64,000 nt of DNA. Origin: CAYREV01 sp964423345 (GTDB lineage Bacteria > Bacteroidota > Rhodothermia > Balneolales > Balneolaceae). The position numbers and the translations under genes are program-made. Below the pieces are notes generated by a model, which was not told where the DNA came from, ran no database searches, and saw only the letters and a program-made list of their open reading frames with translations. Shown here one piece after another: positions 43,215 to 52,993 of this stretch (position 1 is the first letter of the stretch; every line of letters begins with the position of its first letter). The stretch spans positions 1-64,000 of the forward strand of contig CAYREV010000010.1 of assembly GCA_964423345.1 (NCBI GenBank). Reading direction: 5' to 3'.

Positions 43215-45386
43215 ATGTCAAAAGATAAGAGAAAAGTTTACGAAGATATTATACTCGATATTCTGCGAAGCAACCCTGAAGCGCACCTTCCGTTTAATGT
43301 ATTGCAGAATATCCTTAAAGTCAGCAATAAGAAGGAAAACAATAGGCTTAAGGGGGCGATCAACAGCCTTTTCGACCGAGACCTGATCATTAAAAAGAGC
43401 GGAGGGGGCATTCAGCTTTCTCCAAATGGAAGTGAAAGGAAAAAAAGGCCGTCGGACCCGAACCGGGTGGTGGGCAAGATCGATATCAGCCAGCGGGGAA
43501 CCGGCTACCTGATCACCGACCGTTTCGATGAGGATGTGCAGGTCTCCAACAAGCACCTCGGCACAGCCCTCCAGGATGATATTGTGGAGGTGGAGCTCTT
43601 CTCACAGAAGGGCCGTGACGACCGGCGCAGAGGCAAAGTGGTTGAAGTGCTGGAGAGAGGCAAGGAGATATATGTGGGAAGGCTTGACCGCCAGGGCAAG
43701 AAAAACTACTTGATCAAAACGGATGACAAGTCGGCCCATACCGACTTTTTTGTGCTGCCCGCCAATACCGCCGGGGCCGGCGATAACGACAAGGTTGTTT
43801 TTGAACTGGTAGACTGGGTACATCCCAAATCGCTGCCCGAAGCAAATGTGGTACAGGTGCTGGGTAAAGAAGGGTCTAACGACGCCAACGTACTCTCTAT
43901 CCTGGCCGAAAACGATATCAAGGCTCCCTTTCCCGAAGATGTGGTCGATTATGCCGGGGAGATACCCATGGAGATACCGGAGGAGGAATACCGGCGCCGC
44001 AATGATATGCGGGACGAGGTGGTTTTTACCATTGACCCCGATGATGCCAAGGACTTTGATGATGCCATAAGTATCAGGGTACTTGATAACGGCAATTACT
44101 ACCTGGGCGTGCATATTGCCGACGTTGCACATTACATGCCCCGGAACTCCATACTGGACAAGGAGGCCTACAAGAGGGGTACCAGTGTATACCTGGTAGA
44201 CCGGGTAATACCCATGCTGCCGGAGAAACTCAGCAACGGTGTATGCAGCCTCAGGCCTCATGAAGACAAGCTGGCCTATAGCTGTTTTATGGAAATTGCA
44301 CCCAACGGAAAGCTTGTGGATCATTCCATTGAGGAGACGGTGATTCATTCCGATCATCGCTTTTCCTACGAGGAGGCCCAGGAGGTTATTGACGGGGCAG
44401 ACAGTGAGTTTTCCAGGGAGATGAACATGGTATCGAAACTGGCGCACACCCTGCTTGACAAGCGATTCCAGGAGGGAAGTATCCAGTTCGATACCCCTGA
44501 ACCTAAATTCATCCTGGACGAAAACGGTAAGCCGGTTGATGTTAAATTGAAAGAACGCCTATTTGCCCACCGTCTTATTGAAGAGTGCATGCTTATGGCC
44601 AACCAGACGGTAGCCAAGCATATAGAGCAGCTTCGTAAAAAATCCGATAAGAAGAAGGATAAAAATCTATTTCCCTTTTTCTATCGTATTCATGATAAAC
44701 CGGATATCGAAAAGCTGAAAAATATTGAGGAGAATGTGAAGCCTATAGGCATTGATTTCAGGATGGATAGTAAGACTGTCAGTTCAAAGGCCATCAATAC
44801 CCTGCTGGAGGACGTGGAAGATACCTCCCTCGAGCTGACTGTCAACGATTTAATGCTGAGAGCCATGGCCAAAGCCGAATACAGCCCGGACAATATCGGG
44901 CACTTCGGGCTGGGTTTTGATTATTATTCACACTTTACCAGCCCCATTCGACGTTACCCCGATGTGATTGTGCACAGGCTGCTGAAAAATTATTCCGCCG
45001 GAAAGCAGAGCTACCGGTACGACGACCTGAAGAAGCATGGCACCCATTGCAGCGAGAAGGAGCGTTCCGCCATCGACGCGGAACGCGACTCGATCAAGCT
45101 GAAACAGGTGGAATACCTGAGCGACAGGCTTGGACAGGATTTTGACGGTGTGATCAGCGGCGTCATTGAGAAAGGCATCTTCGTAGATCTCAAGGATATA
45201 CACTGCGAAGGCATGATACGCGTCAGCGACCTGAGTGACGATTATTATGTATACGATGAGAAACGTCACTGCCTGGTGGGACGCCACAAAGGCAAGGAAT
45301 ATCAGCTGGGGAAAGAGATCCGCGTCAAGGTCGTTAAGACTGATATTGAACGCCGTCAAATAGACCTTCAGCTGGTAGAAAGCTAG
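43215..45386 (+). CDS. rnr: Ribonuclease R
   Basis: 723 residues. N-terminal winged-helix and cold-shock regions (about 1-200), then the RNB catalytic core with the metal site D-P-D-D-A-K-D-F-D-D-A-I and a later E-E-C-M-L-M-A-N-Q segment, and an S1 domain at the end (VISGVIEKGIFVDLKDIHCEGMIRVSDL). It degrades structured RNA from the 3' end. The gene lies 47 bases behind tamB and 32 bases ahead of the large exported peptidase gene. Confidence 0.96.
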   Translation: MSKDKRKVYEDIILDILRSNPEAHLPFNVLQNILKVSNKKENNRLKGAINSLFDRDLIIKKSGGGIQLSPNGSERKKRPSDPNRVVGKIDISQRGTGYLITDRFDEDVQVSNKHLGTALQDDIVEVELFSQKGRDDRRRGKVVEVLERGKEIYVGRLDRQGKKNYLIKTDDKSAHTDFFVLPANTAGAGDNDKVVFELVDWVHPKSLPEANVVQVLGKEGSNDANVLSILAENDIKAPFPEDVVDYAGEIPMEIPEEEYRRRNDMRDEVVFTIDPDDAKDFDDAISIRVLDNGNYYLGVHIADVAHYMPRNSILDKEAYKRGTSVYLVDRVIPMLPEKLSNGVCSLRPHEDKLAYSCFMEIAPNGKLVDHSIEETVIHSDHRFSYEEAQEVIDGADSEFSREMNMVSKLAHTLLDKRFQEGSIQFDTPEPKFILDENGKPVDVKLKERLFAHRLIEECMLMANQTVAKHIEQLRKKSDKKKDKNLFPFFYRIHDKPDIEKLKNIEENVKPIGIDFRMDSKTVSSKAINTLLEDVEDTSLELTVNDLMLRAMAKAEYSPDNIGHFGLGFDYYSHFTSPIRRYPDVIVHRLLKNYSAGKQSYRYDDLKKHGTHCSEKERSAIDAERDSIKLKQVEYLSDRLGQDFDGVISGVIEKGIFVDLKDIHCEGMIRVSDLSDDYYVYDEKRHCLVGRHKGKEYQLGKEIRVKVVKTDIERRQIDLQLVES

Positions 45387-45418
45387 TATATTTATCTTTA
45401 GTTCATATATTACTCATT

Positions 45419-48400
45419 ATGAATAGACACCGTACTATTACCCGTTACATAGCAGCGGTTTCCCTCGCAATGCTATTCCTGCTGGTTTCGGCGGGAGACA
45501 GTTATGCCCAGTACTTTTCCTTCGGGAAAAACCGGGTACAGTACAATCAGTTTGAATGGAGATTCATACAGTCGGATCATTTTGACGTTTACTATTACCA
45601 GTCGAAAAACTATGACCTGGCCCACTTTACGGCAATCTCGCTTGAGGCGGCCCTTAAGCAGGTACAGGAGGATTTTAAACACCAGATTGCCGAGCGTATA
45701 CAGGTTATCATCTACGATTCCCACAACGACTTCTCCCAGACGAACGTAGTGAACCTGCCGGTGGGGGCCGAGGGAATAGGAGGGGTGACCGATCTCTTTA
45801 AAAACCGTATAACCATGCCGTATACCGGCAATTATGCGGAATTCAGAAGTACGCTGCACCATGAGCTGATTCACGCCGTCATCAACGATATGTATTACGG
45901 GGGCAGCGTGCAGTCGATCATAAGCGGTGATGCCCAGTTGCGTATACCTACATGGCTGAATGAAGGCCTTGCCGAATATGAATCGGCAGGATGGGATACC
46001 AACACGGATATGTATATGAGGGATGCCATTATCAACGACTACCTTCCACCGATAAACCGGTTGAGCGGTTACTATGCCTACCGGGGAGGACAGGCGGTAT
46101 GGAACTTTATTGTCGAGGAGTACGGGCGGGAGAAGATCGGAGAGATCATGCAGAATATGAAGACGCACCGCAGTGTGGAGGCGGCCTTCAAAAGGTCGCT
46201 GGGCCTGTCGGTTGAAGAGCTTTCGGAACGGTGGCAGGATTATTACAAGAAACGATATTTCCCCGAAGTGGCCGAACGTGAGAAAGTAGGTACCTTTTCC
46301 GAACTGCTGACTAAAGAGGATAGCAAAACCGGGACCTACAATACGAGTCCGGCACTCTCGCCGCAGGGGGACAAGATAGCGATGATCACCAATGAACGGG
46401 GATTCCTCGATGTTGTGGTGATAAGTGCTATTACGGGCGAAAAGTTGAAGACCCTTATCAAGGGTGGCGACAATGTGAATTTTGAGGAGTTGAATATTTT
46501 AAATCCAAACCTGAGCTGGTCGCCCGACGGATCGCGTCTTACCCTATCGTCCAAGTCCAAGGGTTCGGACGATATCGCCGTGGTCGATTACCAGACCGGC
46601 AAGGTCAAGAAGATCAAGTTTCCCACGCTGGATGCCATCGGTTCGGTGGCCTGGTCGCCGGACGGCAAGAAGATTGCCTTTGATGCCAGTGCCGGCCCTT
46701 TCCAGGATATTTTTGTCTATAACCTCGAGACCCGGGAGTTTAACAACCTGACCAACGATGTTATTTCCGATTATGAACCCTCCTGGAGCGCCGATTCCAA
46801 AACAGTCTATTTCACTTCGGCCAGGGGCAATAATGTGAAGTTGAATACCCTGAAAAACAATTCCGACCTGCTGGCCAACGATTATATGTACAGCACCGAT
46901 ATTTATTCGGTCACCCTCGGTTCAGACCGGGCCGTAAGGCTTACCAAGACCCCCAAATGGAATGAAAAACAATCGGCTACGACCAATGACGGCCGACTGA
47001 TATTTATTTCAGACAAGAACGGGATCCCCAACGTCTACCAGATTAACCTGGAGGACCGGACGACGACCCCGATTACCAATCTGCAGACGGGAGTCCTGCA
47101 GATGTCAATCAGTGCAGATGGCAGTCGCCTGGCTGTCAACTCCATCAATGAGGGGTTCCTTGATATCTTCCTGGTCCGTTCTCCACTGCTTCGCAAAAAA
47201 GATTCCGAACTGAGCAATAACCACTGGGCACAACGCAGATTAAGGGAAACCAACGCTCAGCGCGTTCCGGCCATAGGGTATGGACAACGGATGCTGAATA
47301 CCCCCGGGCTGACTTCGATTACCCCACCCAGGGATGCACAGTTAAAGACTATAGCCGCAGGCGACACCACCGCCGCACGGCCCGATTCGGTAGTGAGCGA
47401 TACCACCGAGCAGGAAGAAGACACTTTTGATTTCCGGAATTATGTTTTCGAGGATGAAGTGGAAGGGGATACAGCCTTCGCCCGGAAATACCTGGATGAG
47501 TCCAAGTTTGAGCCGGAAAACAACCTCACCGAAGACGGCCGCTACATTCCCAGCGACTACCGTCTTAAGTTTACGACAGATTTAGTCTACGGCGGTGCAT
47601 CGTTCTCTACCTATTACGGGGCCTATGGATTAACACAGATCAGGTTCAGTGACCTGTTGGGCAACCACCAGATATCGTTCGGAACGAACCTGGTGTTTGA
47701 CCTGAGGAACAGCGACTACTACCTGGAGTATGCCAACCTCAAGGGGCGGACCAACTGGATCTTCAATTATTTTCATTCGGCCCAGCAGTTCCAGGATATT
47801 TTCGGCCGCCTTTACCGTTTCAGAACTTTTGGCGGGGGTATAACGGCACAGTATCCTTTCGACAGGTTCCGCCGCATTGAGTTCGGACTGACGGCTATCA
47901 GCCTGAACCAGGAGTTCAGCGCCGTCGGCTTTGACATCAATAACGAAGAGACTTCGACTTTTGCCTACCCGCAGGTTACCTATACCAGTGACCATACGCT
48001 GCCCGGCTACCTGAGCCCAAGGGCCGGCAGCCGCTACTCTATCAGCCTGACGGGCAGTCCGCCTGTCACCAACGAAACCCTGCAGTTTGCATCGGCCCTG
48101 GGTGATTACAGACATTATATTAACCTGGGATCGAGGTATACCTTTGCCCTTCGCGGATCGGGTGCCATTTCGATGGGGCGTGATGCGCAAACCTACTTCA
48201 TGGGAGGTATGCTCGGATGGATAAATTCCAGGTTTTCCGGCAACAGCATTCCCATTGAAACACTCGGGGAGTCATTTTTCACCCTTCCCGCCCTGCCGCT
48301 GAGGGGACATGAGATCAATGCCATTTCGGGCGACCGCTTTGCCCTGATTAATGCTGAATTCAGGTTTCCTCTTTTTGCGGCCCTGCTGCCGGGCCCCATC

Positions 48401-48784
48401 CCGATACTGCCGCTTTACAACCTTACCGGGGTAGCCTTTCTGGACACGGGTATGGCCTGGGGACAGCGTATTACCTATACCCCGCAGGGTGTCAGTGACC
48501 CCCAGTTTAACCCCGCCACCCTGGAATTTGAACTACAGGAAGAACGGCTGGTCTATGTAGATCGAAGCAACGGAGATGTATTGGAAGAGCTGCCATCGGG
48601 AGCCAACCCCGCCAACTATCTGAATATCCAGGCCAACAGGGGGGATATATTGATGGGAGCCGGATTCGGATTGCGAACGATCTTTTTGGGGTTCCCCCTT
48701 CGTTATGATGTGGGGTGGCCCTACTTCCGTGATGGTTTCAGCAATGACCCCATACATTATGTATCCATAGGGGTAGACTTTTGA
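45419..48784 (+). CDS. Exported metallopeptidase/TolB-like beta-propeller/outer-membrane barrel protein
   Basis: 1121 residues with a signal peptide (YIAAVSLAMLFLLVSAGDSYAQ). Three parts are visible. Residues about 40-290: a gluzincin peptidase with H148-E149-L-I-H152 and, thirty residues on, N-E182-G-L-A-E-Y, the peptidase-MA-like zinc site. Residues about 310-620: WD40/TolB-like repeats with S-P-D-G-S/K and W-S-x-D motifs (LSWSPDGSRLTLSS, VAWSPDGKKIAFDA). Residues about 690-1121: amphipathic strands with frequent aromatic ends, ending V-D-F, like a BamA/Omp85-type barrel (YPFDRFRRIEFGLTAI, GDILMGAGFGLRTIF). The protein should sit in the outer membrane with its peptidase and propeller in the periplasm or outside. 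All parts look intact; function unknown. Confidence 0.85.
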   Translation: MNRHRTITRYIAAVSLAMLFLLVSAGDSYAQYFSFGKNRVQYNQFEWRFIQSDHFDVYYYQSKNYDLAHFTAISLEAALKQVQEDFKHQIAERIQVIIYDSHNDFSQTNVVNLPVGAEGIGGVTDLFKNRITMPYTGNYAEFRSTLHHELIHAVINDMYYGGSVQSIISGDAQLRIPTWLNEGLAEYESAGWDTNTDMYMRDAIINDYLPPINRLSGYYAYRGGQAVWNFIVEEYGREKIGEIMQNMKTHRSVEAAFKRSLGLSVEELSERWQDYYKKRYFPEVAEREKVGTFSELLTKEDSKTGTYNTSPALSPQGDKIAMITNERGFLDVVVISAITGEKLKTLIKGGDNVNFEELNILNPNLSWSPDGSRLTLSSKSKGSDDIAVVDYQTGKVKKIKFPTLDAIGSVAWSPDGKKIAFDASAGPFQDIFVYNLETREFNNLTNDVISDYEPSWSADSKTVYFTSARGNNVKLNTLKNNSDLLANDYMYSTDIYSVTLGSDRAVRLTKTPKWNEKQSATTNDGRLIFISDKNGIPNVYQINLEDRTTTPITNLQTGVLQMSISADGSRLAVNSINEGFLDIFLVRSPLLRKKDSELSNNHWAQRRLRETNAQRVPAIGYGQRMLNTPGLTSITPPRDAQLKTIAAGDTTAARPDSVVSDTTEQEEDTFDFRNYVFEDEVEGDTAFARKYLDESKFEPENNLTEDGRYIPSDYRLKFTTDLVYGGASFSTYYGAYGLTQIRFSDLLGNHQISFGTNLVFDLRNSDYYLEYANLKGRTNWIFNYFHSAQQFQDIFGRLYRFRTFGGGITAQYPFDRFRRIEFGLTAISLNQEFSAVGFDINNEETSTFAYPQVTYTSDHTLPGYLSPRAGSRYSISLTGSPPVTNETLQFASALGDYRHYINLGSRYTFALRGSGAISMGRDAQTYFMGGMLGWINSRFSGNSIPIETLGESFFTLPALPLRGHEINAISGDRFALINAEFRFPLFAALLPGPIPILPLYNLTGVAFLDTGMAWGQRITYTPQGVSDPQFNPATLEFELQEERLVYVDRSNGDVLEELPSGANPANYLNIQANRGDILMGAGFGLRTIFLGFPLRYDVGWPYFRDGFSNDPIHYVSIGVDF

Positions 48785-48791
48785 CGAAGCC

Positions 48792-50084
48792 TCAGCGCGG
48801 GCCCGAACTCAGCCCTGTTTTCAACAGCCGGTCGTAATTCCGGGTGGGGTCGCGGTAATAGACGAGCGTCAGGTAATTTTGGCGGACGAACCGAAAACTT
48901 TGGTCCAGGTGTACATCGTCTATCTGTCCATTCCTGAGGACAACATATTTGTAGGCATATTCTCCCTCCTTGATAAAAGCGGTGCCCTCCCACAAACCTT
49001 TCCCGGGGTTAAACCTCATTCGGTTCAAGCTGTTGATCGTCCAGTTATTAAAGTCGCCTACCATATAGATGTCACCACCCGCAGTGGTATTTTCGTCCGC
49101 CTCCAGGGAGAAAGCCACCTCTGCATAGGAGGCGCTGCGGTCGTCGACCGGCCTTCCGAATCGGCCTTCGGGGGCGAACCGGGGAGCGGTACTGAAAGCC
49201 TGGGTATCCCGCCTCAGTATCACCCGGGGAGGCACAGGGCCTTTACGGACCTCCAGGATGTTCCGTCCGTCGGCCGAAAGGCTCCTTAAGTCCAGGGTAT
49301 TGAACTCATAGTCGCCCGGGAAAGAGTGCTCCCGCCCCAGGTGAAATTCAACGAGGTCGGGGGTGGAGGTGTTAAAAAAATCAACTTCACGTGCCCTCCC
49401 CCAGAATTGGTTCTGGACATAGATAAACGATAAATCAAATTGGGGGAATTCTACAAAGGGCGGGTAGCGGTAGCGGCTGAAAGGCTGATCGATCCTGCGC
49501 CCGCTTTCTCCCCGCCCGTAGAGTGTTTCAATCCTCGTCTCCAGCGCACCACGGTTTTCGGATACCAGGAAAGGAAGAGAGAAGAGGAGGGAGTCGCCCC
49601 GGTAGCTATAGACCGAAAGCAGGTAGTTGCCGCTTGTCTTGAATGACAATTGAGAGTTGGGGAACTCATAGCTGTAATGCCTGTAAGAGGGTTGCTGACT
49701 GAAACTTGAAAGTCCTCCGCCCAGCTGCGTTTCATTGAAGCCCTCCAGGTAAAAGTTGTCGGGCAGGGGACTCTGTTCCCAATGCCTGTTTCGGTGTGAT
49801 ACGGTTATACGGAACTGGCGGGAGCTTTTGTCCAGGTGATCAAATTCCAGTACCAGCTTGTCCTCCCCCTCCAGAGTAATGACCGGGGGCGAGCCCGGTT
49901 GTCCTTTGCGGTAAAGCTGTATGCTTTGTATAGCACGGGGAGGGGGCTTCTGCTGCTCAATATTGAAGCGATTGGAATAGGGCGGGTCAAGCTTGCCCTC
50001 TTTCGTTTTCGAGGACTGTTCGGCCGTACTGCAACCACTCGCGAATACCAGCGGTAAAAGAGCAAGGATCCAAAATTTATACAT
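48792..50084 (-). CDS. DUF5103 lipoprotein (type IX secretion plug family)
   Basis: 430 residues from ATG 50084; a TTG at 50099 would add five residues. The signal ends V-F-A-S-G-C with lipid Cys 18. The chain matches DUF5103: IRSIQLYRKGQ-like start (here IQSIQLYRKGQ), a beta-sandwich middle with HYSYEFPNSQLSFKTSGNYLLSVY, and a CBM48-like last part (IYMVGDFNNWTINSLNRMRFNP, ending TLVYYRDPTRNYDRLL). In Flavobacterium johnsoniae a DUF5103 protein is the Plug of the SprA type IX translocon. Here the lipobox is unusual to note, and no SprA is in view. It overlaps dapF by eight bases. Confidence 0.82.
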   Translation of the reverse strand: MYKFWILALLPLVFASGCSTAEQSSKTKEGKLDPPYSNRFNIEQQKPPPRAIQSIQLYRKGQPGSPPVITLEGEDKLVLEFDHLDKSSRQFRITVSHRNRHWEQSPLPDNFYLEGFNETQLGGGLSSFSQQPSYRHYSYEFPNSQLSFKTSGNYLLSVYSYRGDSLLFSLPFLVSENRGALETRIETLYGRGESGRRIDQPFSRYRYPPFVEFPQFDLSFIYVQNQFWGRAREVDFFNTSTPDLVEFHLGREHSFPGDYEFNTLDLRSLSADGRNILEVRKGPVPPRVILRRDTQAFSTAPRFAPEGRFGRPVDDRSASYAEVAFSLEADENTTAGGDIYMVGDFNNWTINSLNRMRFNPGKGLWEGTAFIKEGEYAYKYVVLRNGQIDDVHLDQSFRFVRQNYLTLVYYRDPTRNYDRLLKTGLSSGPR

Positions 50085-50910
50085 AATAGTTGCCTTCAAA
50101 TACCATATGTGCCGGCCCTATAAGACGGATATCACCATAATGGCCGGTATCCCTGTTGAAGGTGAAAGCCACCCGGAGCTGTCCGCCCCGGGTCTGTACC
50201 TCATAGCTGTTATCGACCGTATCGGTATCCTGCAGGTGATGCCAGCCAAGAGCCGCAGCGATCGCCCCGGTACCGCAGGCAAGGGTGAGGTCTTCGACCC
50301 CCCGCTCGTAGGTTTGCAGTTTCAATGTCGACTTATTGATGCCGCAGAAAAAATTGGCATTGGTGCCGAGGGGTGAGAATTTCCGGTGGTTCCTCAGTTT
50401 TCGTCCCCGGCTGACAAGGTGTTTTTCGTTCTCCAGTTCCTTTTCCGCTATCTCTTCAACAACATGTTCGGTTCCGGTATGAACCTGCAGCAGCCTATCT
50501 CCCTCAATATCAATTTCCCTTATTTGGGGTTTTGCGGGAAAACTGACAGAAATATGCTCCCGGCTTTTTACCCGGGCCCGGTAGGTTGTATCGTGCACGC
50601 TGAAAGACAATTCGCTTCCCATCCCCAGTTCCCGTGCAAAGAGGGCGAGGCATCTGCTTCCGTTTCCGCACATTCCTGCGTCGCTGCCGTCGGCATTTCG
50701 GTAGACCATCTCGTAATCGGTACCTTCGACCGTGGGCTGCTGAAGGGCCAGCAGCCCGTCGCCCCCCACCCCGTATTTGCGGTTGCAGAGGGAGGGGGTT
50801 AACTCTATTAGTTCATCCAGCGTAAACAGGCCGTCCCTGTTGTCAAGTACCACAAAATCATTGCCGGCACCCTCCATCTTTACAAACGGTATGGTTTCAT
50901 TACGGTCCAT
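50077..50910 (-). CDS. dapF: Diaminopimelate epimerase
   Basis: 277 residues. K-M-E-G-A-G-N-D-F at the start, N-A-D-G-S-D-A-G-M-C-G-N-G-S-R-C with the first catalytic Cys, and L-A-C-G-T-G-A-I-A with the second are present, giving the two-Cys mechanism. It converts LL-DAP to meso-DAP for lysine and peptidoglycan. It follows holB after three bases and overlaps the DUF5103 gene. Confidence 0.95.
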   Translation of the reverse strand: MDRNETIPFVKMEGAGNDFVVLDNRDGLFTLDELIELTPSLCNRKYGVGGDGLLALQQPTVEGTDYEMVYRNADGSDAGMCGNGSRCLALFARELGMGSELSFSVHDTTYRARVKSREHISVSFPAKPQIREIDIEGDRLLQVHTGTEHVVEEIAEKELENEKHLVSRGRKLRNHRKFSPLGTNANFFCGINKSTLKLQTYERGVEDLTLACGTGAIAAALGWHHLQDTDTVDNSYEVQTRGGQLRVAFTFNRDTGHYGDIRLIGPAHMVFEGNYYV

Positions 50911-50913
50911 AGG

Positions 50914-52128
50914 CTAATCAACAAAGGCCGGTAAGTGTTTCCAGTTTTCCTCGGAGGGGATAAACGGCTTCATTCCCCTCATCAACCGGGCGAAACGAAA
51001 AGCCAGGGCGGTAAAAATAAGTTTTGGCTGAACATTATGGCGGATCATCGGCTTGCAGTGGTTGACCTCGGCGATCATCTCCTCCAGCCGGGCATCTTCA
51101 AGCGAGTCGCAAAACTTCTGGATGACATCAAGCTGGTCGGCGTTGGTAATCAGCTCTGGCCGTTTTGTAGTACCGTAAACCATTAGATCCCTCAAAAAAA
51201 CCTCCAGGATATTCAGCAGGGCTATTACCCCCTCCCGGTTATAATCGCTTTGCCAGCTTTGTGCCGTTTCAATGATGCCGGTGGCATCCATTGCATAACA
51301 GTGCCGGAGGTATTTGATGACGGCCTCCCGGTTTGCCTTAAGCGTATCGGCGTCAAAGAAGCGTGTGAGGGCATAATTGCCTCCCGACACGCGGGCAAGG
51401 TATTGGGCGTCCTCTTCCGACACCCCGTCGAATTTAATTAGCGCGTCTTCAATCTCGCCCGTCTTCAGCGGAGCGAGCTGTATATGCTGGCAGCGGGAGA
51501 TGATGGTGGGAAGCAGGGCTTCGGTATTACCGGTGGTAAGAAGAAAGATTAAATCTTCGGATGGTTCCTCCAGCAGTTTCAGGAAAGCGTTGGCCGCTTC
51601 CTTGCGCATGGTTTCGATATCGGTCATGATGATGACCGTCTTCCCCTCGTTGGGTTTCAGGAACGCTTTGGGACGAATATGATCCCTGAAATAGTCAATG
51701 GGGTAAAAGGCCCTTAGATTTTTAGAGCTGTCGTCGTCGGTAAGGGAGGGACGTACACTGAAGTCAACAATTTCGTAGGGGTCGTCGGCCAGCATCTGAA
51801 GCCTGGGCCGGAGTTCGGCAGCAACATCGTTGTTGCTGACCACACTTGTGGGAAGCGGCAGAAACATCTGTATGTCGGGATGGGTGAACCAGGATGATTT
51901 TTTCGAAAATGCCTGGCTGCCCAGGCCGGTGAGGTTGTCTATGCCGTTGATGACTTCAGAAAAAGCCAGGGAAAAGGCGGTTTTGCCCACCCCGGTAGGG
52001 CCTGAAAACAGGTAGGCGTGACTGATGCGCCCCGACTGGATAATCCGCCGGATATGCTCCTTTGCCAGCTGCTGGCCTACAAGCCTGCGGTCACCGAAAC
52101 TGAAATCAAGATTTTTGTAATCGTTCAT
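50914..52128 (-). CDS. holB: DNA polymerase III delta-prime subunit
   Basis: 404 residues, longer than the Escherichia coli protein. LVGQQLAKEHIRRIIQSGRISHAYLFSGPTGVGKT holds the AAA+ start and P-loop (G43-T50); S-R-C-Q-H-I-Q-L is the sensor segment that in clamp-loader subunits follows Walker B. The zinc-binding Cys cluster of DnaX is not seen, so it is delta-prime rather than tau/gamma. It loads the sliding clamp in replication. Transcribed behind the CcmB-like gene after three bases. Confidence 0.88.
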   Translation of the reverse strand: MNDYKNLDFSFGDRRLVGQQLAKEHIRRIIQSGRISHAYLFSGPTGVGKTAFSLAFSEVINGIDNLTGLGSQAFSKKSSWFTHPDIQMFLPLPTSVVSNNDVAAELRPRLQMLADDPYEIVDFSVRPSLTDDDSSKNLRAFYPIDYFRDHIRPKAFLKPNEGKTVIIMTDIETMRKEAANAFLKLLEEPSEDLIFLLTTGNTEALLPTIISRCQHIQLAPLKTGEIEDALIKFDGVSEEDAQYLARVSGGNYALTRFFDADTLKANREAVIKYLRHCYAMDATGIIETAQSWQSDYNREGVIALLNILEVFLRDLMVYGTTKRPELITNADQLDVIQKFCDSLEDARLEEMIAEVNHCKPMIRHNVQPKLIFTALAFRFARLMRGMKPFIPSEENWKHLPAFVD

Positions 52129-52131
52129 AAC

Positions 52132-52800
52132 TTAATCTTCCCAAATGTAGTCAAAAAGTAACAGTCCGGCTGTAATGGTTACGCCTGCATAGCCGAACAG
52201 GGCCCAGAGGTCGTTGTAGTAGCTGCCGCTCAATCCCTCAATCAATGCCGCTTTGGTGGTTCTTACCAGTATCAATATCAACGGGAGCAGCAGGGGGATG
52301 CTCAGGACCGAAAAGATTGCTCCCTTGCGGTCGGCCTGGGCAACGATCGCAGCCAGCATGGTTGAAACGGCGGATAAGCCGATGGAACCCAGCACCAGCG
52401 TAACGATAAGGGCGAGCCAGTCTGCAATGGGCAAGCCCAACAGAAAAATGTACAGTACAAACGTACAGATATTGACAGAGAGTGTGAAAAAGATGTTATA
52501 GGTGAGCTTACCCGTAAATACCTCTGCCGGTTGACCGTTCAGACGCAGCAGGTCAAAAGTCTGCCGTTCCGTTTCGGTGACAAAAGAACGGGAAAGGCTC
52601 GAAAGGGCGGCAAAAAGGATAACGATCCAGATAAGCCCGCTGACAGGAGTGGGGGGCAGTTGCTGGGCTTTCAGGGAGAAGAGAATAAGCAGCATTGCGG
52701 AACCGACGAAAGCCAGAACCGTATTAATGGCATAACGCGAACGAAGTTCGGCCATCAGGTCTTTGTGGAATATGGCTGCAGTTCCTTTTAAAAAATTCAT
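52132..52800 (-). CDS. ccmB: CcmB-like heme-exporter permease
   Basis: 222 residues with about six membrane segments. F-L-K-G-T-A-A-I-F-H-K-D-L-M-A-E-L-R-S-R-Y and S-R-S-F-V-T-E-T-E-R-Q-T-F-D-L-L-R-L are the family hallmarks. CcmB is the membrane part of the CcmAB ABC transporter needed for c-type cytochrome maturation. The expected CcmA ATPase and CcmC are not in the window. First gene of the ccmB-holB-dapF-DUF5103 unit. Confidence 0.85.
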   Translation of the reverse strand: MNFLKGTAAIFHKDLMAELRSRYAINTVLAFVGSAMLLILFSLKAQQLPPTPVSGLIWIVILFAALSSLSRSFVTETERQTFDLLRLNGQPAEVFTGKLTYNIFFTLSVNICTFVLYIFLLGLPIADWLALIVTLVLGSIGLSAVSTMLAAIVAQADRKGAIFSVLSIPLLLPLILILVRTTKAALIEGLSGSYYNDLWALFGYAGVTITAGLLLFDYIWED

Positions 52801-52952
52801 GAACAGAGTTTACAAAAATTGTTGCAAAACATATACCTGTTGAGGGCTATGAAATTACTTGGGCCCCTTGTCCGTTTTAAAGACTAAAATAATGAGATGA
52901 GCATTGAAAGGTAAAGCCTGTTAAAAGACTGTATCCTAAGGAAACAGATGAC

Positions 52953-52960
52953 TATATTTG
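52953..52960 (+). promoter_or_regulatory. Candidate Bacteroidota-type -7 element (TATATTTG)
   Basis: TATATTTG matches the Bacteroidota sigma-A -7 consensus TAnnTTTG exactly and lies 34 bases before the PtsN-like ATG. A good -33 TTTG at the usual distance is not obvious, and use of this consensus in the organism is assumed. Confidence 0.4.
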
Positions 52961-52993
52961 GCTTGAATAAAATGCAGAAATGATAACGGACCC

